Notes: generated by a model not told the origin, from the sequence alone. Counted from the first letter of the stretch, positions 9,135 to 17,904 are shown. The stretch is 52,937 nt of DNA from Alphaproteobacteria bacterium (GCA_035625915.1 DASPOR010000214.1:1-52937); one strand, 5' to 3'. Numbers and translations are program-made.

Positions 9135-10751
9135 ATGGCGACATGCGGCGAATTGTTGGTACGGCTGCTCGAGGCCTACGGTGTCGAGCTGGTATTCGGC
9201 ATACCCGGCGTGCATACCGTCGAACTCTACCGGGGTTTGCCGGCGACCCGGATCCGCCATATAACCCCGCGCCATGAGCAGGGGGCGGGGTTCATGGCCG
9301 ACGGCTACGCCCGGGTGACGGGCAAACCCGGCGTCTGCTTCATCGTCACAGGTCCGGGCATGACCAACATTCTGACCGCGATGGGTCAGGCGTATGCCGA
9401 TTCCGTCCCTATGCTGGTGATCTCGAGCGTCAATCGCCGCGAGCATTTGGCCATGGGCGACGGCCGGCTGCACGAGCTTCCCTCCCAACGCAATCTAGCA
9501 GCGGGCGCCGCCGCCTTCAGCCACACCTTGCTGCGCGCCGATCAATTGCCGCAGGTATTGGCGCGCGCCTTCGCGGTTTTCGCGAGCGCTCGGCCGCGCC
9601 CTGTTCATATCGAAATTCCAATCGACGTGATTGCGGAGCCGCTTGACCCTGCGATCATGACCGTGCGGCCCTTGCCCAGCCCGCCCGCGGCGCCACCCGC
9701 CTCAGTGGAGCGTGCCCGCCTCTGGTTAGCCAACGCAAAGAGTCCTCTTGTGATCTTAGGGGGTGGTGCTGTCGGTGCTGCAAGAGAGGCGCTGGCACTT
9801 GTCGAATTTCTCGATGCGCCGGTCGTCCATACCGTCAACGCCAAAGGAATTCTGCCGCCCGGGCATCCCCTGTGGGCCGGTCAGAATATGGCGTTTGCGC
9901 CAATCCGCGAGGCGATAGGTCGAGCCGACGTGGTGCTAGCGGTGGGCACCGAATTTGGCGAAACCGAAATGTATCCCGATCCTCAACCACTCGTCTTCGC
10001 GGGCAAGCTCATTCGCGTCGACATCGATCCCGAACAATTGGTCCGTGGGTTTCCGGCGACACTTCCGATCCTATCCGATGCGCGTTCGGTCCTGTCCGAG
10101 ATCAATGGCGCACTTGGAGTGGGGAAAGGCGGAAACGTCCGGCCTGATAGCCCCGGCGCACGGCGTGCCGCTGAGATACGGCACGCTGCAGCCAAGCACT
10201 GGTGGCCGGCCATCGCCCTCCACCAGCGCATCGCACGGGCAATCCAGGAGAGTCTACCCAACGTCATCATCGTCGGCGATTCGGCCGAACCGGTCTATGC
10301 ACTCAATCAATGTTACGAATCGCCGCAGCCTCGTTCCTATTTCACCTCGAGCACGGGCTACGGCACCCTAGGTTATGCCTTGCCGGCCGGGGTCGGCGCG
10401 CAACTTGCAGCCCCGGACCGACCGGTGGTGGCGCTCGTCGGGGACGGCGGATTTCAGTTCACTGTGGGGGAGCTTGCTGCCGCGGTCGAGGCCAAGGTCC
10501 CGTTGATCGTGTTGCTGTGGAACAACGAGGGCTATGGCGAGATCAAGTCCTATATGATCGAACGCCAGATAGCGCCCATCGGGGTCGACATTTTCACACC
10601 GGATTTCCTTGCGATCGCAAAAGGCTTCGGCTGCCAAGCCGCGCGCGCAGAGAGTTTCGAGCAATTGGCCCAATTACTGAAATCATCGGTCAAGCGAACC
10701 GCCCCGACATTGATCGAAATTCGCGCCGATGCTGCCTTTTTGAAGGTTTGA
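9135..10751 (+). CDS. ThDP-dependent decarboxylase, 5-guanidino-2-oxopentanoate decarboxylase (AruI) type
   Basis: This is a 538-residue member of the acetolactate synthase / benzoylformate decarboxylase superfamily. The N-terminal pyrimidine domain holds the ThDP glutamate E48 in PRHEQGAGFMADGYARV, and the C-terminal PP domain holds the magnesium motif GDGGF with D437 and the paired asparagines of LLWNNEGYGE. The phrases FGIPGVHTVELYRGL and HELPSQR match, from memory, proteins annotated as 2-ketoarginine decarboxylases. In the arginine transaminase route these convert 2-ketoarginine to 4-guanidinobutyraldehyde. A TTG at 9093 would place the palindrome inside the gene, so the ATG at 9135, where homology starts, is preferred. 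The flanking amine transporter and decarboxylase operon agree with this role, but another 2-oxoacid substrate is possible. Confidence 0.8.
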   Translation: MATCGELLVRLLEAYGVELVFGIPGVHTVELYRGLPATRIRHITPRHEQGAGFMADGYARVTGKPGVCFIVTGPGMTNILTAMGQAYADSVPMLVISSVNRREHLAMGDGRLHELPSQRNLAAGAAAFSHTLLRADQLPQVLARAFAVFASARPRPVHIEIPIDVIAEPLDPAIMTVRPLPSPPAAPPASVERARLWLANAKSPLVILGGGAVGAAREALALVEFLDAPVVHTVNAKGILPPGHPLWAGQNMAFAPIREAIGRADVVLAVGTEFGETEMYPDPQPLVFAGKLIRVDIDPEQLVRGFPATLPILSDARSVLSEINGALGVGKGGNVRPDSPGARRAAEIRHAAAKHWWPAIALHQRIARAIQESLPNVIIVGDSAEPVYALNQCYESPQPRSYFTSSTGYGTLGYALPAGVGAQLAAPDRPVVALVGDGGFQFTVGELAAAVEAKVPLIVLLWNNEGYGEIKSYMIERQIAPIGVDIFTPDFLAIAKGFGCQAARAESFEQLAQLLKSSVKRTAPTLIEIRADAAFLKV

Positions 10752-10816
10752 TCAGGTTCAGTCTTACCCGCCGCACGAATAAAGGAAGCGAAATCGGTGC
10801 TCCGCAGGCCGCACGC

Positions 10817-11833
10817 CTATGGTTCGACCCCATGGCTACGTTCTTGCGTTCGTGCGGCCATCTCTGGCGAGTACGCGATCGTATGTGACCCTTCGCGAAA
10901 CGTCTCGAAGGACTGCGTCCAAGCCGCCTTGGGCCAGCGAAATTCGGCGCGCCCGCTCGCGACATGATAGACAGCCGTGTATAGCGTGCCGAACCCTCTT
11001 TCATACTCGGTGGAGTAAAGCGGCGGCTTGTGAAAATCGGCGATCAACTCGTCGAGGCTGTCGTGTTTGCGGCCTAAACGCATTTGGAGATGACGCTCGC
11101 GTTCCAAACTATTTGTAAAAGCGGCGTGCCGATGCCATTCGACATGCCCCTGATGATTGGTAGCAAGCGGCGAACCGCTTATCACTGCCGGGCGGTTGGG
11201 CGACAGATAAACCGTTCGAATGCTTCCCAAGCGATCGACAATAGTCACGTTGTATGCCATATGCGTTGGCACGCGCGTCAACACTGAAGCCGCCTCCGCG
11301 GCGGTCTCGGCAAACTCGAGGACGTATCGTAGGATAAGCGGCGTTCCGAAACCGTCAGCCACGGCGCGGCGGCCGCCGAATGTCAGTGAAACGGCAAGCC
11401 CGGCATCGTTCATGCCGTCGAGTACGCCCCATGCGCAATCGCTCATCGCAATCACGCGCCGGCTGTTCCAGCGCGTGCACCAGAGTGTGCCCTCGCACAA
11501 CCACGGCGCATAGTCGTAATTGCGAATGAGGATCGGCTCCTCGCCAAGCCAAACCAACTGTGAGCATCCGACTAGATACGATGGCGGGCAATAGAGACTG
11601 AGGAATCGGGCGGCGAGTTCATCGCCTTCGACGAGTTTGCATAGCCGCTCGTAGGTCGGCAATAGTTCGGGCATGGCATCCTTGAGCGCACGATAGGACG
11701 ACCCATAAGGTCGCCTCGCCCCGTCGCCCTCCGAGAGAAACCAGTTTCGGTAGGCCGGCCAGTTCTTTTCAAAGAGAGTACGCCATTTGTGCCCCGGCTT
11801 CACTTCAGCCAGGGCCTGAAAGGAAAGCTTCAC
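10817..11833 (-). CDS. C45-family Ntn-hydrolase (acyltransferase/amidase fold)
   Basis: This 338-residue protein resembles peptidase family C45, whose type member is the isopenicillin N acyltransferase. The family matures by self-cleavage before a cysteine that becomes the N-terminal nucleophile. Here G89-C90 in YLVGCSQLVW, followed by ILIRNYDY, fits that site and the usual substrate-pocket arginine. Predicted activity is transfer or hydrolysis of an amide-bound acyl group; the substrate is unknown. It starts with GTG at 11833, preceded by AAGGA. It is the last gene of a leftward set with an ATP-grasp protein, an amino acid decarboxylase and a nitrilase-family hydrolase, 127 bases behind the ATP-grasp gene. 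Confidence 0.82.
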   Translation of the reverse strand: MKLSFQALAEVKPGHKWRTLFEKNWPAYRNWFLSEGDGARRPYGSSYRALKDAMPELLPTYERLCKLVEGDELAARFLSLYCPPSYLVGCSQLVWLGEEPILIRNYDYAPWLCEGTLWCTRWNSRRVIAMSDCAWGVLDGMNDAGLAVSLTFGGRRAVADGFGTPLILRYVLEFAETAAEAASVLTRVPTHMAYNVTIVDRLGSIRTVYLSPNRPAVISGSPLATNHQGHVEWHRHAAFTNSLERERHLQMRLGRKHDSLDELIADFHKPPLYSTEYERGFGTLYTAVYHVASGRAEFRWPKAAWTQSFETFREGSHTIAYSPEMAARTQERSHGVEP

Positions 11834-11960
11834 GACCTCTTATCCTTTGCACTTCGATCCATTGCTATTCTCGGTCGCGGCTTCCTTTGCATCAGCATCA
11901 GCTACGCAGTGCGTCCCGAAGCGAATCTAGTGAATCTCCGGCCCCACTCTACATCCACCA

Positions 11961-13424
11961 CTAGAGGATCTTGAACTGGGTGTTGACGGCGACCGGTGGG
12001 GCCGCGACTTCGGCCGTGGCAAGCGACCGGCCGATGAAATGTGCCCGGATGCCCTTGATCCACGCTTTCGCGCGATCGTTGAGTTTGAAATCGTCGGTCA
12101 TGAGGCGGCCACGCGTAATGAGAATCCCAAGGTCGGCGCCCTTATATCGATAGTCGCCCGCACCGCTTATTCGCAGAAAGAAGGCCTCTCTTTCGCTTCC
12201 GACCGCTCGGCGATGGTAGTCGAATCGGTCATAAGCCAAGGTGCCATCATCGCGCATGCGCCAGATCCCCGACTCGGGTGCCGCGATCACGACGTCGACA
12301 CTGTCTTCGGGATGCTTGATCACCATTTGGCTCCAACTGTCGATGTTCTCGGGATCGGACCAGCGCTTGTTGAGCTCGTCGACGTCAAGCTTGAACTTAG
12401 CACCCGAGCATTCGAGCAAATGGAAGACGAAAAGTGGAGCGTCTGCATGCGCGAATGCAGCATGATTTGTCATCGAACTCGCGCCCGTGACGCGCGGGTT
12501 GAGTTCCCCAAGATAAATCTTGCCGCTATCTTGGTCGATTAGGAAATCGAGCTCGAAATAACCGCGATAGCCTTCCTTGCGGAGCTGCTCCCCGAATTGG
12601 AAGGTGTATTGCCGCGCTTTATTGCGAATGGCCTGAGTGAAGGAACTGGGGAAGATTTCGTTGCCGCACCAGCCGCCGCGATAGGGCGTCAATTCGGCGA
12701 ATCCCACCAGTTCGGTCATCAGTGGACCGACGATCGTTCCTTGCTTGGTCGTGCATGCTTCAATTGCCGCGCTGCGGCAGTTGATGCGCTTCATGACTTT
12801 GACTTCCGGCTCCGCGGCTATTTCGTCGGCATGTTTTCGGTAATCCGCTTCCTTGGATATGAAGAAAGTCGTATGGCCCGAATCGCCGAATGCGGTCTGG
12901 ACAACGAGGTCGCTGCCCAATTTGGCGCGGACCGCTACCGAACGCAGATCCGCATAGCTCCCAATCTTGGCGAGCGCGTTTGGAACGCTTGGCACGCGGG
13001 CTTTATTGCCGATTCGCACGGTTTCGACTTTGTTGTCGACGCGGTTGCGCAACGCGGCCGGCGGGAACCATATTTCCAGGCCCAGTTTGCGGGCAAGCGT
13101 CTCGGTAGTCTCGTCGAACATGAGAAAACATGCTTTGGCGCCATCGCCGCGGCGCTTGATGTACTCGATGACCTCCCTGTGTTGGAGCAGGTAATTGTTG
13201 ATGTCCTCGATGCTCGTAAATTCGCGGTGAGGAATCTTACTCGGCACGAAGGTATTCGGATGGCGCCCATCGTAGCAGTCTATGTAGCAAACAAATTTGA
13301 AATTCTTGACCCACTCGTCCATTCCGAGCAGGTTGAAATTCGTGGCGCTGATAAAGTAGATGGGCGTTTCGTTGCGATGGAAGAACCGCCGGATATCGGA
13401 GATGCCGTTAAGTTGCTTTGCCAT
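11961..13424 (-). CDS. ATP-grasp ligase-like protein (often labelled biotin carboxylase)
   Basis: This 487-residue protein carries an ATP-grasp core. The end of the fold is clear in GYFELDFLID (E291, D293) and GELNPRVTGAS (E307, N309), the magnesium-binding E-x-N pattern. The preceding strand-rich part includes VVQTAFGDSGHTTFF, likely the nucleotide-clasping lysine-poor loop. There is no biotin-carboxylase C-terminal domain or biotin carrier nearby, so carboxylate-amine ligation is more plausible than carboxylation. The ATG at 13424 is preferred because GAGGAGGGG precedes it; an upstream extension in the same frame would run into the preceding gene and is very arginine-rich. It starts 37 bases after the decarboxylase stop. 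The substrate is unknown. Confidence 0.8.
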   Translation of the reverse strand: MAKQLNGISDIRRFFHRNETPIYFISATNFNLLGMDEWVKNFKFVCYIDCYDGRHPNTFVPSKIPHREFTSIEDINNYLLQHREVIEYIKRRGDGAKACFLMFDETTETLARKLGLEIWFPPAALRNRVDNKVETVRIGNKARVPSVPNALAKIGSYADLRSVAVRAKLGSDLVVQTAFGDSGHTTFFISKEADYRKHADEIAAEPEVKVMKRINCRSAAIEACTTKQGTIVGPLMTELVGFAELTPYRGGWCGNEIFPSSFTQAIRNKARQYTFQFGEQLRKEGYRGYFELDFLIDQDSGKIYLGELNPRVTGASSMTNHAAFAHADAPLFVFHLLECSGAKFKLDVDELNKRWSDPENIDSWSQMVIKHPEDSVDVVIAAPESGIWRMRDDGTLAYDRFDYHRRAVGSEREAFFLRISGAGDYRYKGADLGILITRGRLMTDDFKLNDRAKAWIKGIRAHFIGRSLATAEVAAPPVAVNTQFKIL

Positions 13425-13461
13425 ACTCCCCTCCTCGCAGGCTCGACGCCTCGAAGACGTC

Positions 13462-16269
13462 TCAATCGTCGCTCGCCGCCGCAGAAACGCTCGCCTTCGC
13501 CGCTGCGGTTGGCTTCGTCGCCGCTGTGAGTGCATCCACGGTGAAGACTCTCAGGCCGAATTCAGGCCGATAGCCGTGGATTTCCTTTACGTCCGTCTTA
13601 GCTATGAATGTCAAAATGTCATCGCTGACGACCTGGCCGGGCACCAAGATCGGGAAGCCCGGCGGATAGGGCGTTACGAAGTTCGCTGACACTATTTGCC
13701 GCCCGGCGGCCAAGCGCTGACGGGCGCCCGCAAGCAGAATGTATTCCACCTTGTCCTCGTCGTACGCGAGAAAATACGCCTGTCGGATATCGCCTTCACG
13801 CGTCTCACTGCCGGTCGAAGAGCGGAAGGCATCGTGAAAGCACGTGAAATCGGGAAGTGGCGGCAAATCCTGACATAGCGAGTTGACGCGATTATCTTGC
13901 ATGCGCCGTTCGATGGCGCTCGCGTCAGCCTGACTTTCGTCCAGTTCCTGCGCGATCTTCACCAGGACTTCGATCAAATAGGCGATCGAGCTGCGGGTCG
14001 TCCCGATGTTGGTCATGAATAGCACCGTATTGCGGGACGTCTTGTTGATCTGGATCCCGAACTTATCCATGAGGTGCTTGTTCTTGAAGGTGTTGCCGTC
14101 GATCCCCGTCGGGCCGACATAAAGCGTGAGGCGGGTGGGGTCGAGAACGAATTCGTCTCCCGCCCAGGCTTGTTCCATACGCGACCAGCCCGTGTCCGGA
14201 CTGTAATAGGTCTCGATGCCCGACTGACGGTGCTCCGCTGGAATGACATCCTCGATGGTGAGAAAACGAAAATAGCGGCGTAAAAGCGGGTGCGTTGCGA
14301 CACTTTCGCGCAGTACCATCGCCATCTCGACCTGTTTTTGGACGAGCTCGTAACCTTCGAGTTCGACCTGCCGGCGGCCGACGTCGAGCGATGCAAGAAT
14401 CTGGTAGTTGGGCGAGGTCGACGTGTGCGTCATGTATGCTTCGTGGAACATCTCCTCGCTCTTCGCCTTGAAATCCTGATCGTTGATATGGATCATCGAG
14501 CCTTGCCGCAGCGATGTGAGCGTCTTGTGCGTCGACTGGGTGCTGTAGGCTCGCACGCGCACCTTATCGGGATCGGGTAACAGTCTGGTCGTCAGCCACG
14601 CCTGATCGCTGTCGCGGTCGAATACGGCCTTGAAATCTTCATGGCGCTTACGGTAGGTCGACGTGCGATAACGCTCTCTGAGACGCTCCGCCACCGCCAT
14701 CGCGGTACGCTGACGATAAGTTGGCGTAAACCGTGCAAAGGCGAACCAAGCCTCATCCCATAGAAAGATCAAGTCAGGCTTTATCGCAAGGCACTCCTCC
14801 ATCACGCGCTCGACGTTGTAGACGACACCGTCGAACGTGCAATTGGTGAGTAACAACAGACGCACCCGATCAAGCTTTCCGGCGCGGCGATATTGAAGGA
14901 GCGCCTCTTTAATCTGGCTGAGGGGTACCGCGCCATACATCGAGTAATCGTGAAGTGGGTAAGAATCGAGGTAATGAACTTGAGCGCCTGCAAGCACGAG
15001 CCCGTAGTGGTGTGACTTGTGGCAATCGCGATCAACGAGCACGATATCGCCCGGTTGCACAAGCGCCTGCACGACGATCTTGTTGGCTGTCGAGGTTCCG
15101 TTGGTCACAAAAAAAGTGTGACGTGCGCCGAACGCTCTCGCGGCCATCTCCTGGGCGGCTTTGAGCGGACCGGACGGATAGAGCAGCGAGTCGAGACCAC
15201 CGGACGTGGCGGAGGTTTCCGCAAGGAAGACGTTGATGCCGTAAAATTGAGCCATGTCCTGGATCCAGTGGGATTTAACTATCGACTTCCCGCGAGAAAT
15301 CGGCAGGGCATGAAAAACGCCAGTCGGTTGACGCGCATAGGCCCTCAGTGCGCTGAAGAACGGTGCATCGAAGCGGTGACTAACCCCGCGCAAGATACTG
15401 AGGTGCAGCTCGAGATAATCTTCCTGACGATAGAAGATTCGGCGAAACTTCTGACTGATGGTGCCGGCAATATCCTCAACCGAAACATCGGTGACGAGAT
15501 AAAGATCGATTTCGGGGCGCAGAGTATTAATTACGGCTCCAAGCAGGGGACCCCGTTCGGTATCGGGCTGGAGTTCGAGATCGCTCTCATCGATTCCGTC
15601 GAGATATGACTGCAAAATTTCTAGTCGGTGTTGTGAACGAAAGGCGAATCCGTAGCGTATCACGCAGGCCTGGATGTTGTGGTTGAACAGCACGGCGATC
15701 AACGCGTCTTCGAAACTCGGCACAACAACAAGCTCGTAGACGAACGGGTCCTCCGGTCGACGCACGCGGCGGAGGCCGATCCGCAAATTTTCTTCCTCCT
15801 TCTCGTCGAGCGTATCGACGATCAAGACCTCGAAGTATGGTCGGGCGCGGCCGATTTCCTCTGGAACGTCTTCCGGCTCGACGTCTTCGGTTCTCCCGGC
15901 CTGCAGCCCAGCCGCATTGCGCTCCATCCCGCCGCGGTACGATTCGCTTATGAGTGCCCGGTTGATGCGCGCGGACGATTGAGCAAGTGCTCCGTAATCT
16001 TTTCGATCGAAAAGGAGCCTGAGCCTGCTTAGGCAACTTTTGCCGGGAAACGCCCAGTAGCTCTCCACGGGCTCCAGCAGCCGTATGTCCTTTTCGACGG
16101 CTGCGCGAACCCGCTCATTTTCGGCCTTTCGGAGCGTCGCTTCCGCGAGCCTTGCCGAGTTATGCTTGACTCTGTTCCAGGCGTCCGCCCGCAACTGCGA
16201 GGCATTGTAATATGCGCTCAGCGACGACCCCGCAGGATGAGTGTCGCTATCCGGTCGATCGTGCGACAT
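13462..16269 (-). CDS. Large Orn/Lys/Arg-type PLP decarboxylase
   Basis: This 935-residue PLP fold-type I decarboxylase has the internal aldimine lysine K582 in STQSTHKTLTSLRQG and the pyridine-binding D505 in FLWDEAWFAF. These match biodegradative arginine, lysine or ornithine decarboxylases, which release CO2 and leave agmatine, cadaverine or putrescine. Those enzymes have about 710-760 residues; the excess here lies before the catalytic core. Roughly the first 130 residues are charged and helical, and residues about 145-300 look like the receiver-like wing domain. The ATG at 16269 follows GGGAG and is preferred over an upstream TTG. It sits in one operon with a nitrilase-family enzyme upstream and an ATP-grasp protein downstream. 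The amino acid substrate cannot be decided from sequence. Confidence 0.9.
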   Translation of the reverse strand: MSHDRPDSDTHPAGSSLSAYYNASQLRADAWNRVKHNSARLAEATLRKAENERVRAAVEKDIRLLEPVESYWAFPGKSCLSRLRLLFDRKDYGALAQSSARINRALISESYRGGMERNAAGLQAGRTEDVEPEDVPEEIGRARPYFEVLIVDTLDEKEEENLRIGLRRVRRPEDPFVYELVVVPSFEDALIAVLFNHNIQACVIRYGFAFRSQHRLEILQSYLDGIDESDLELQPDTERGPLLGAVINTLRPEIDLYLVTDVSVEDIAGTISQKFRRIFYRQEDYLELHLSILRGVSHRFDAPFFSALRAYARQPTGVFHALPISRGKSIVKSHWIQDMAQFYGINVFLAETSATSGGLDSLLYPSGPLKAAQEMAARAFGARHTFFVTNGTSTANKIVVQALVQPGDIVLVDRDCHKSHHYGLVLAGAQVHYLDSYPLHDYSMYGAVPLSQIKEALLQYRRAGKLDRVRLLLLTNCTFDGVVYNVERVMEECLAIKPDLIFLWDEAWFAFARFTPTYRQRTAMAVAERLRERYRTSTYRKRHEDFKAVFDRDSDQAWLTTRLLPDPDKVRVRAYSTQSTHKTLTSLRQGSMIHINDQDFKAKSEEMFHEAYMTHTSTSPNYQILASLDVGRRQVELEGYELVQKQVEMAMVLRESVATHPLLRRYFRFLTIEDVIPAEHRQSGIETYYSPDTGWSRMEQAWAGDEFVLDPTRLTLYVGPTGIDGNTFKNKHLMDKFGIQINKTSRNTVLFMTNIGTTRSSIAYLIEVLVKIAQELDESQADASAIERRMQDNRVNSLCQDLPPLPDFTCFHDAFRSSTGSETREGDIRQAYFLAYDEDKVEYILLAGARQRLAAGRQIVSANFVTPYPPGFPILVPGQVVSDDILTFIAKTDVKEIHGYRPEFGLRVFTVDALTAATKPTAAAKASVSAAASDD

Positions 16270-16359
16270 CAAAGCAACTCCCACGTCATGGCTGAATTGC
16301 GTCAGGGCCAAATTCAGTCAGGTGGTCCGACACGCAATCAGCGATCGGCGCTAGCCGGT

Positions 16360-17217
16360 TCAGTTTCCACGCACGGGCTTGCTCACTTTCCCCAACGAGT
16401 TGAGGTACGACCCATCGAAACTTTCGCGCTTGTAGACAGTAAAGTCGACAGGTCTGTCACGGAAACTTTTCAGCGGTTGCCCTAGTCCGCGCACGCCCCG
16501 CTCGCGCTCCCATCGCACACGCTCGAGGTCGATCTGAATTGGCATCAGTTCGGTGTCATCGCCGGCTTGATGCAACACGTAGCCCGAGGGATCGATCACA
16601 ATCGATCGGCCGACACCGCCCCCGCCCGCGCCATTGATATCGAAGAAGTAGCACTGGTTGATCGCCGCCATGGCGCGAGCAATCGGCAGTTCGACATCGC
16701 GGTCTATGGTATCCGTCATGGTTGGATGCAAGATTACCTCAGCCCCGAGTGCGGCTAGTGTGCGCGTCGTCTCGGGAAACCACATGTCGTAGCAAATCGA
16801 TAAGCCAAATCGGCCGGTCTGCGGTACGTCGAAGACGCAAAACTCCGTGCCGGCTTCGACGCCGAGCTCGAAGGGGCGAAATGGAAACATCTTGCGGTAG
16901 CGCTGGATGACTTCACCCGTCGGATCGATGACGAGTGCGGTGTTGTATATGCGGTCATCGACTCGCTCGAAATAACTCCCCGGAATGAGCCAAATCTTGT
17001 GGCGCACCGCCATTTCTCGGAAAGCTGTTTCCGCCGGGCCTCCAGGCGCCTGGGCAAGTGCGGGCATTGGACCGTAAGCGGCTAGTTCGCTGAACAATGC
17101 CATTTGCACCCAGGGGAAGCGGTGCATCAGCGCGTCGAGCGCTTGTCGAAGGACGGGCACATTGTCGACACCCGCCGATATTCGCAATTGGATGCCGGCA
17201 ATTGTGAATGGAATCAT
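16360..17217 (-). CDS. Carbon-nitrogen hydrolase (nitrilase superfamily)
   Basis: This 285-residue amidase has the family's catalytic triad: E44 in LFSELAAYG, K109 in RYRKMFPF and C142 in LSICYDMWFPE. Branch members include N-carbamoylputrescine amidase, aliphatic amidases and omega-amidases. Its operon neighbours favour hydrolysis of a ureido or amide group on a polyamine-like molecule, which is inference. The start ATG follows GAGGT. It heads the leftward operon, 90 bases before the decarboxylase gene. Confidence 0.9.
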   Translation of the reverse strand: MIPFTIAGIQLRISAGVDNVPVLRQALDALMHRFPWVQMALFSELAAYGPMPALAQAPGGPAETAFREMAVRHKIWLIPGSYFERVDDRIYNTALVIDPTGEVIQRYRKMFPFRPFELGVEAGTEFCVFDVPQTGRFGLSICYDMWFPETTRTLAALGAEVILHPTMTDTIDRDVELPIARAMAAINQCYFFDINGAGGGGVGRSIVIDPSGYVLHQAGDDTELMPIQIDLERVRWERERGVRGLGQPLKSFRDRPVDFTVYKRESFDGSYLNSLGKVSKPVRGN

Positions 17218-17438
17218 GCATTACCTCTGATTGTCACGCCATCCGCCGCTACACGTATCGACTAGCCGGTCCTTTTCACAGCATTATGGTTTTCCTCGGC
17301 GCGAACACGGCATCGAGCCGTTTCGCTCGCCTGCCCCCCGCACGGGTCAGGCGGCCGACCCCATATTCCGCCAGGGATTAAATTGAATTGTACCGATAGC
17401 GCCCGGGGTTAGCGACCGGGAAAAAGCGACCATTCGTC

Positions 17439-17776
17439 CTAAAATGAGCTCGGCCGATAAACGACCTTCTGGCCACCGTTGAATCGATGGGCGGGCGGAT
17501 GATCGTGTCCGATCAGCCCGCCGCCTCGCCTAATCCATTCGAAATCGACGCGATTGGGACGTTGCCTGCGAGCCACATGAAGAAGATCAAGACGACGCCA
17601 AGCGTGAACGGAAAGCTCAGATAGTTGTGGGCGTACCTCGCCCATTTCGATCACGCCGTGAAGGCTTCGGGGATTATGAGTGGCAACAACAGCGACTTGC
17701 CGAAAGTGATTTTGGGTCCGGAGAGGGCCAGTGTGACGAAACAGGTCGCGGTAAGCCAGTGAACGAAGCGGGAGAA
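17439..17776 (-). pseudogene. Decayed formate dehydrogenase gamma subunit (cytochrome b556) fragment
   Basis: Reading leftward from 17770 gives RFVHWLTATCFVTLALSG, then FGKSLLLPLI and EAFTA, then an in-frame TGA (17651-17653), then SKWARYAHNYLSFPFTLGVV and LIFFMWLAGNVP. After a one-base loss near 17553-17557 the next frame continues NRVDFEWIRRGGGLIGHDHP and RFNGGQKVVY before ending. This is the central membrane part of an FDH gamma subunit, recognised from memory; functional relatives have tryptophan at the stop position. Neither the N-terminal third nor the C-terminal helices are present. One nonsense change, one frameshift and two truncations make it non-functional. Confidence 0.8.
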
Positions 17777-17781
17777 CCACA

Positions 17782-17904
17782 ATGCGCAGCTTCATTGCCG
17801 TCTGTGTGGCGACTATCCCGATCGCCGTCGTTGGAGCAATCGGCCGGAGTTTCATGCAGGAGCCTGTGTCGGTAGCGTTCCCAACACAAGCCGTCAGACT
17901 ATAG
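17782..17904 (+). CDS. Short membrane or secreted peptide, unknown function
   Basis: This 40-residue frame starts MRSFIAVCVATIPIAVVGAI and ends FPTQAVRL. GGGAGAA lies seven bases before the ATG, an unusually good site for a chance frame. Residues 4-20 form one hydrophobic helix that could be a signal peptide or anchor, followed by a short polar tail with QEPVSVAF. It resembles short alphaproteobacterial hypothetical proteins I have seen, but I cannot verify this. It lies head-to-head with the dead formate dehydrogenase fragment. Confidence 0.55.
   Translation: MRSFIAVCVATIPIAVVGAIGRSFMQEPVSVAFPTQAVRL

Noticed and set aside
12597-13529. 310-codon rightward frame opposite the ATP-grasp gene
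   Set aside because: It is an antisense shadow produced by GC-rich codon use; the leftward protein has clear ATP-grasp motifs.
13425-13535. Upstream extension of the ATP-grasp gene by 37 residues
   Set aside because: It is almost pure arginine-rich sequence, lies inside the end of the decarboxylase gene, and bypasses a strong GAGGAGGGG site.
10817-17217. Standard agmatine pathway to putrescine
   Set aside because: The decarboxylase and an N-carbamoylputrescine-amidase-like enzyme could fit, but agmatine deiminase is missing and two extra enzymes are unexplained.
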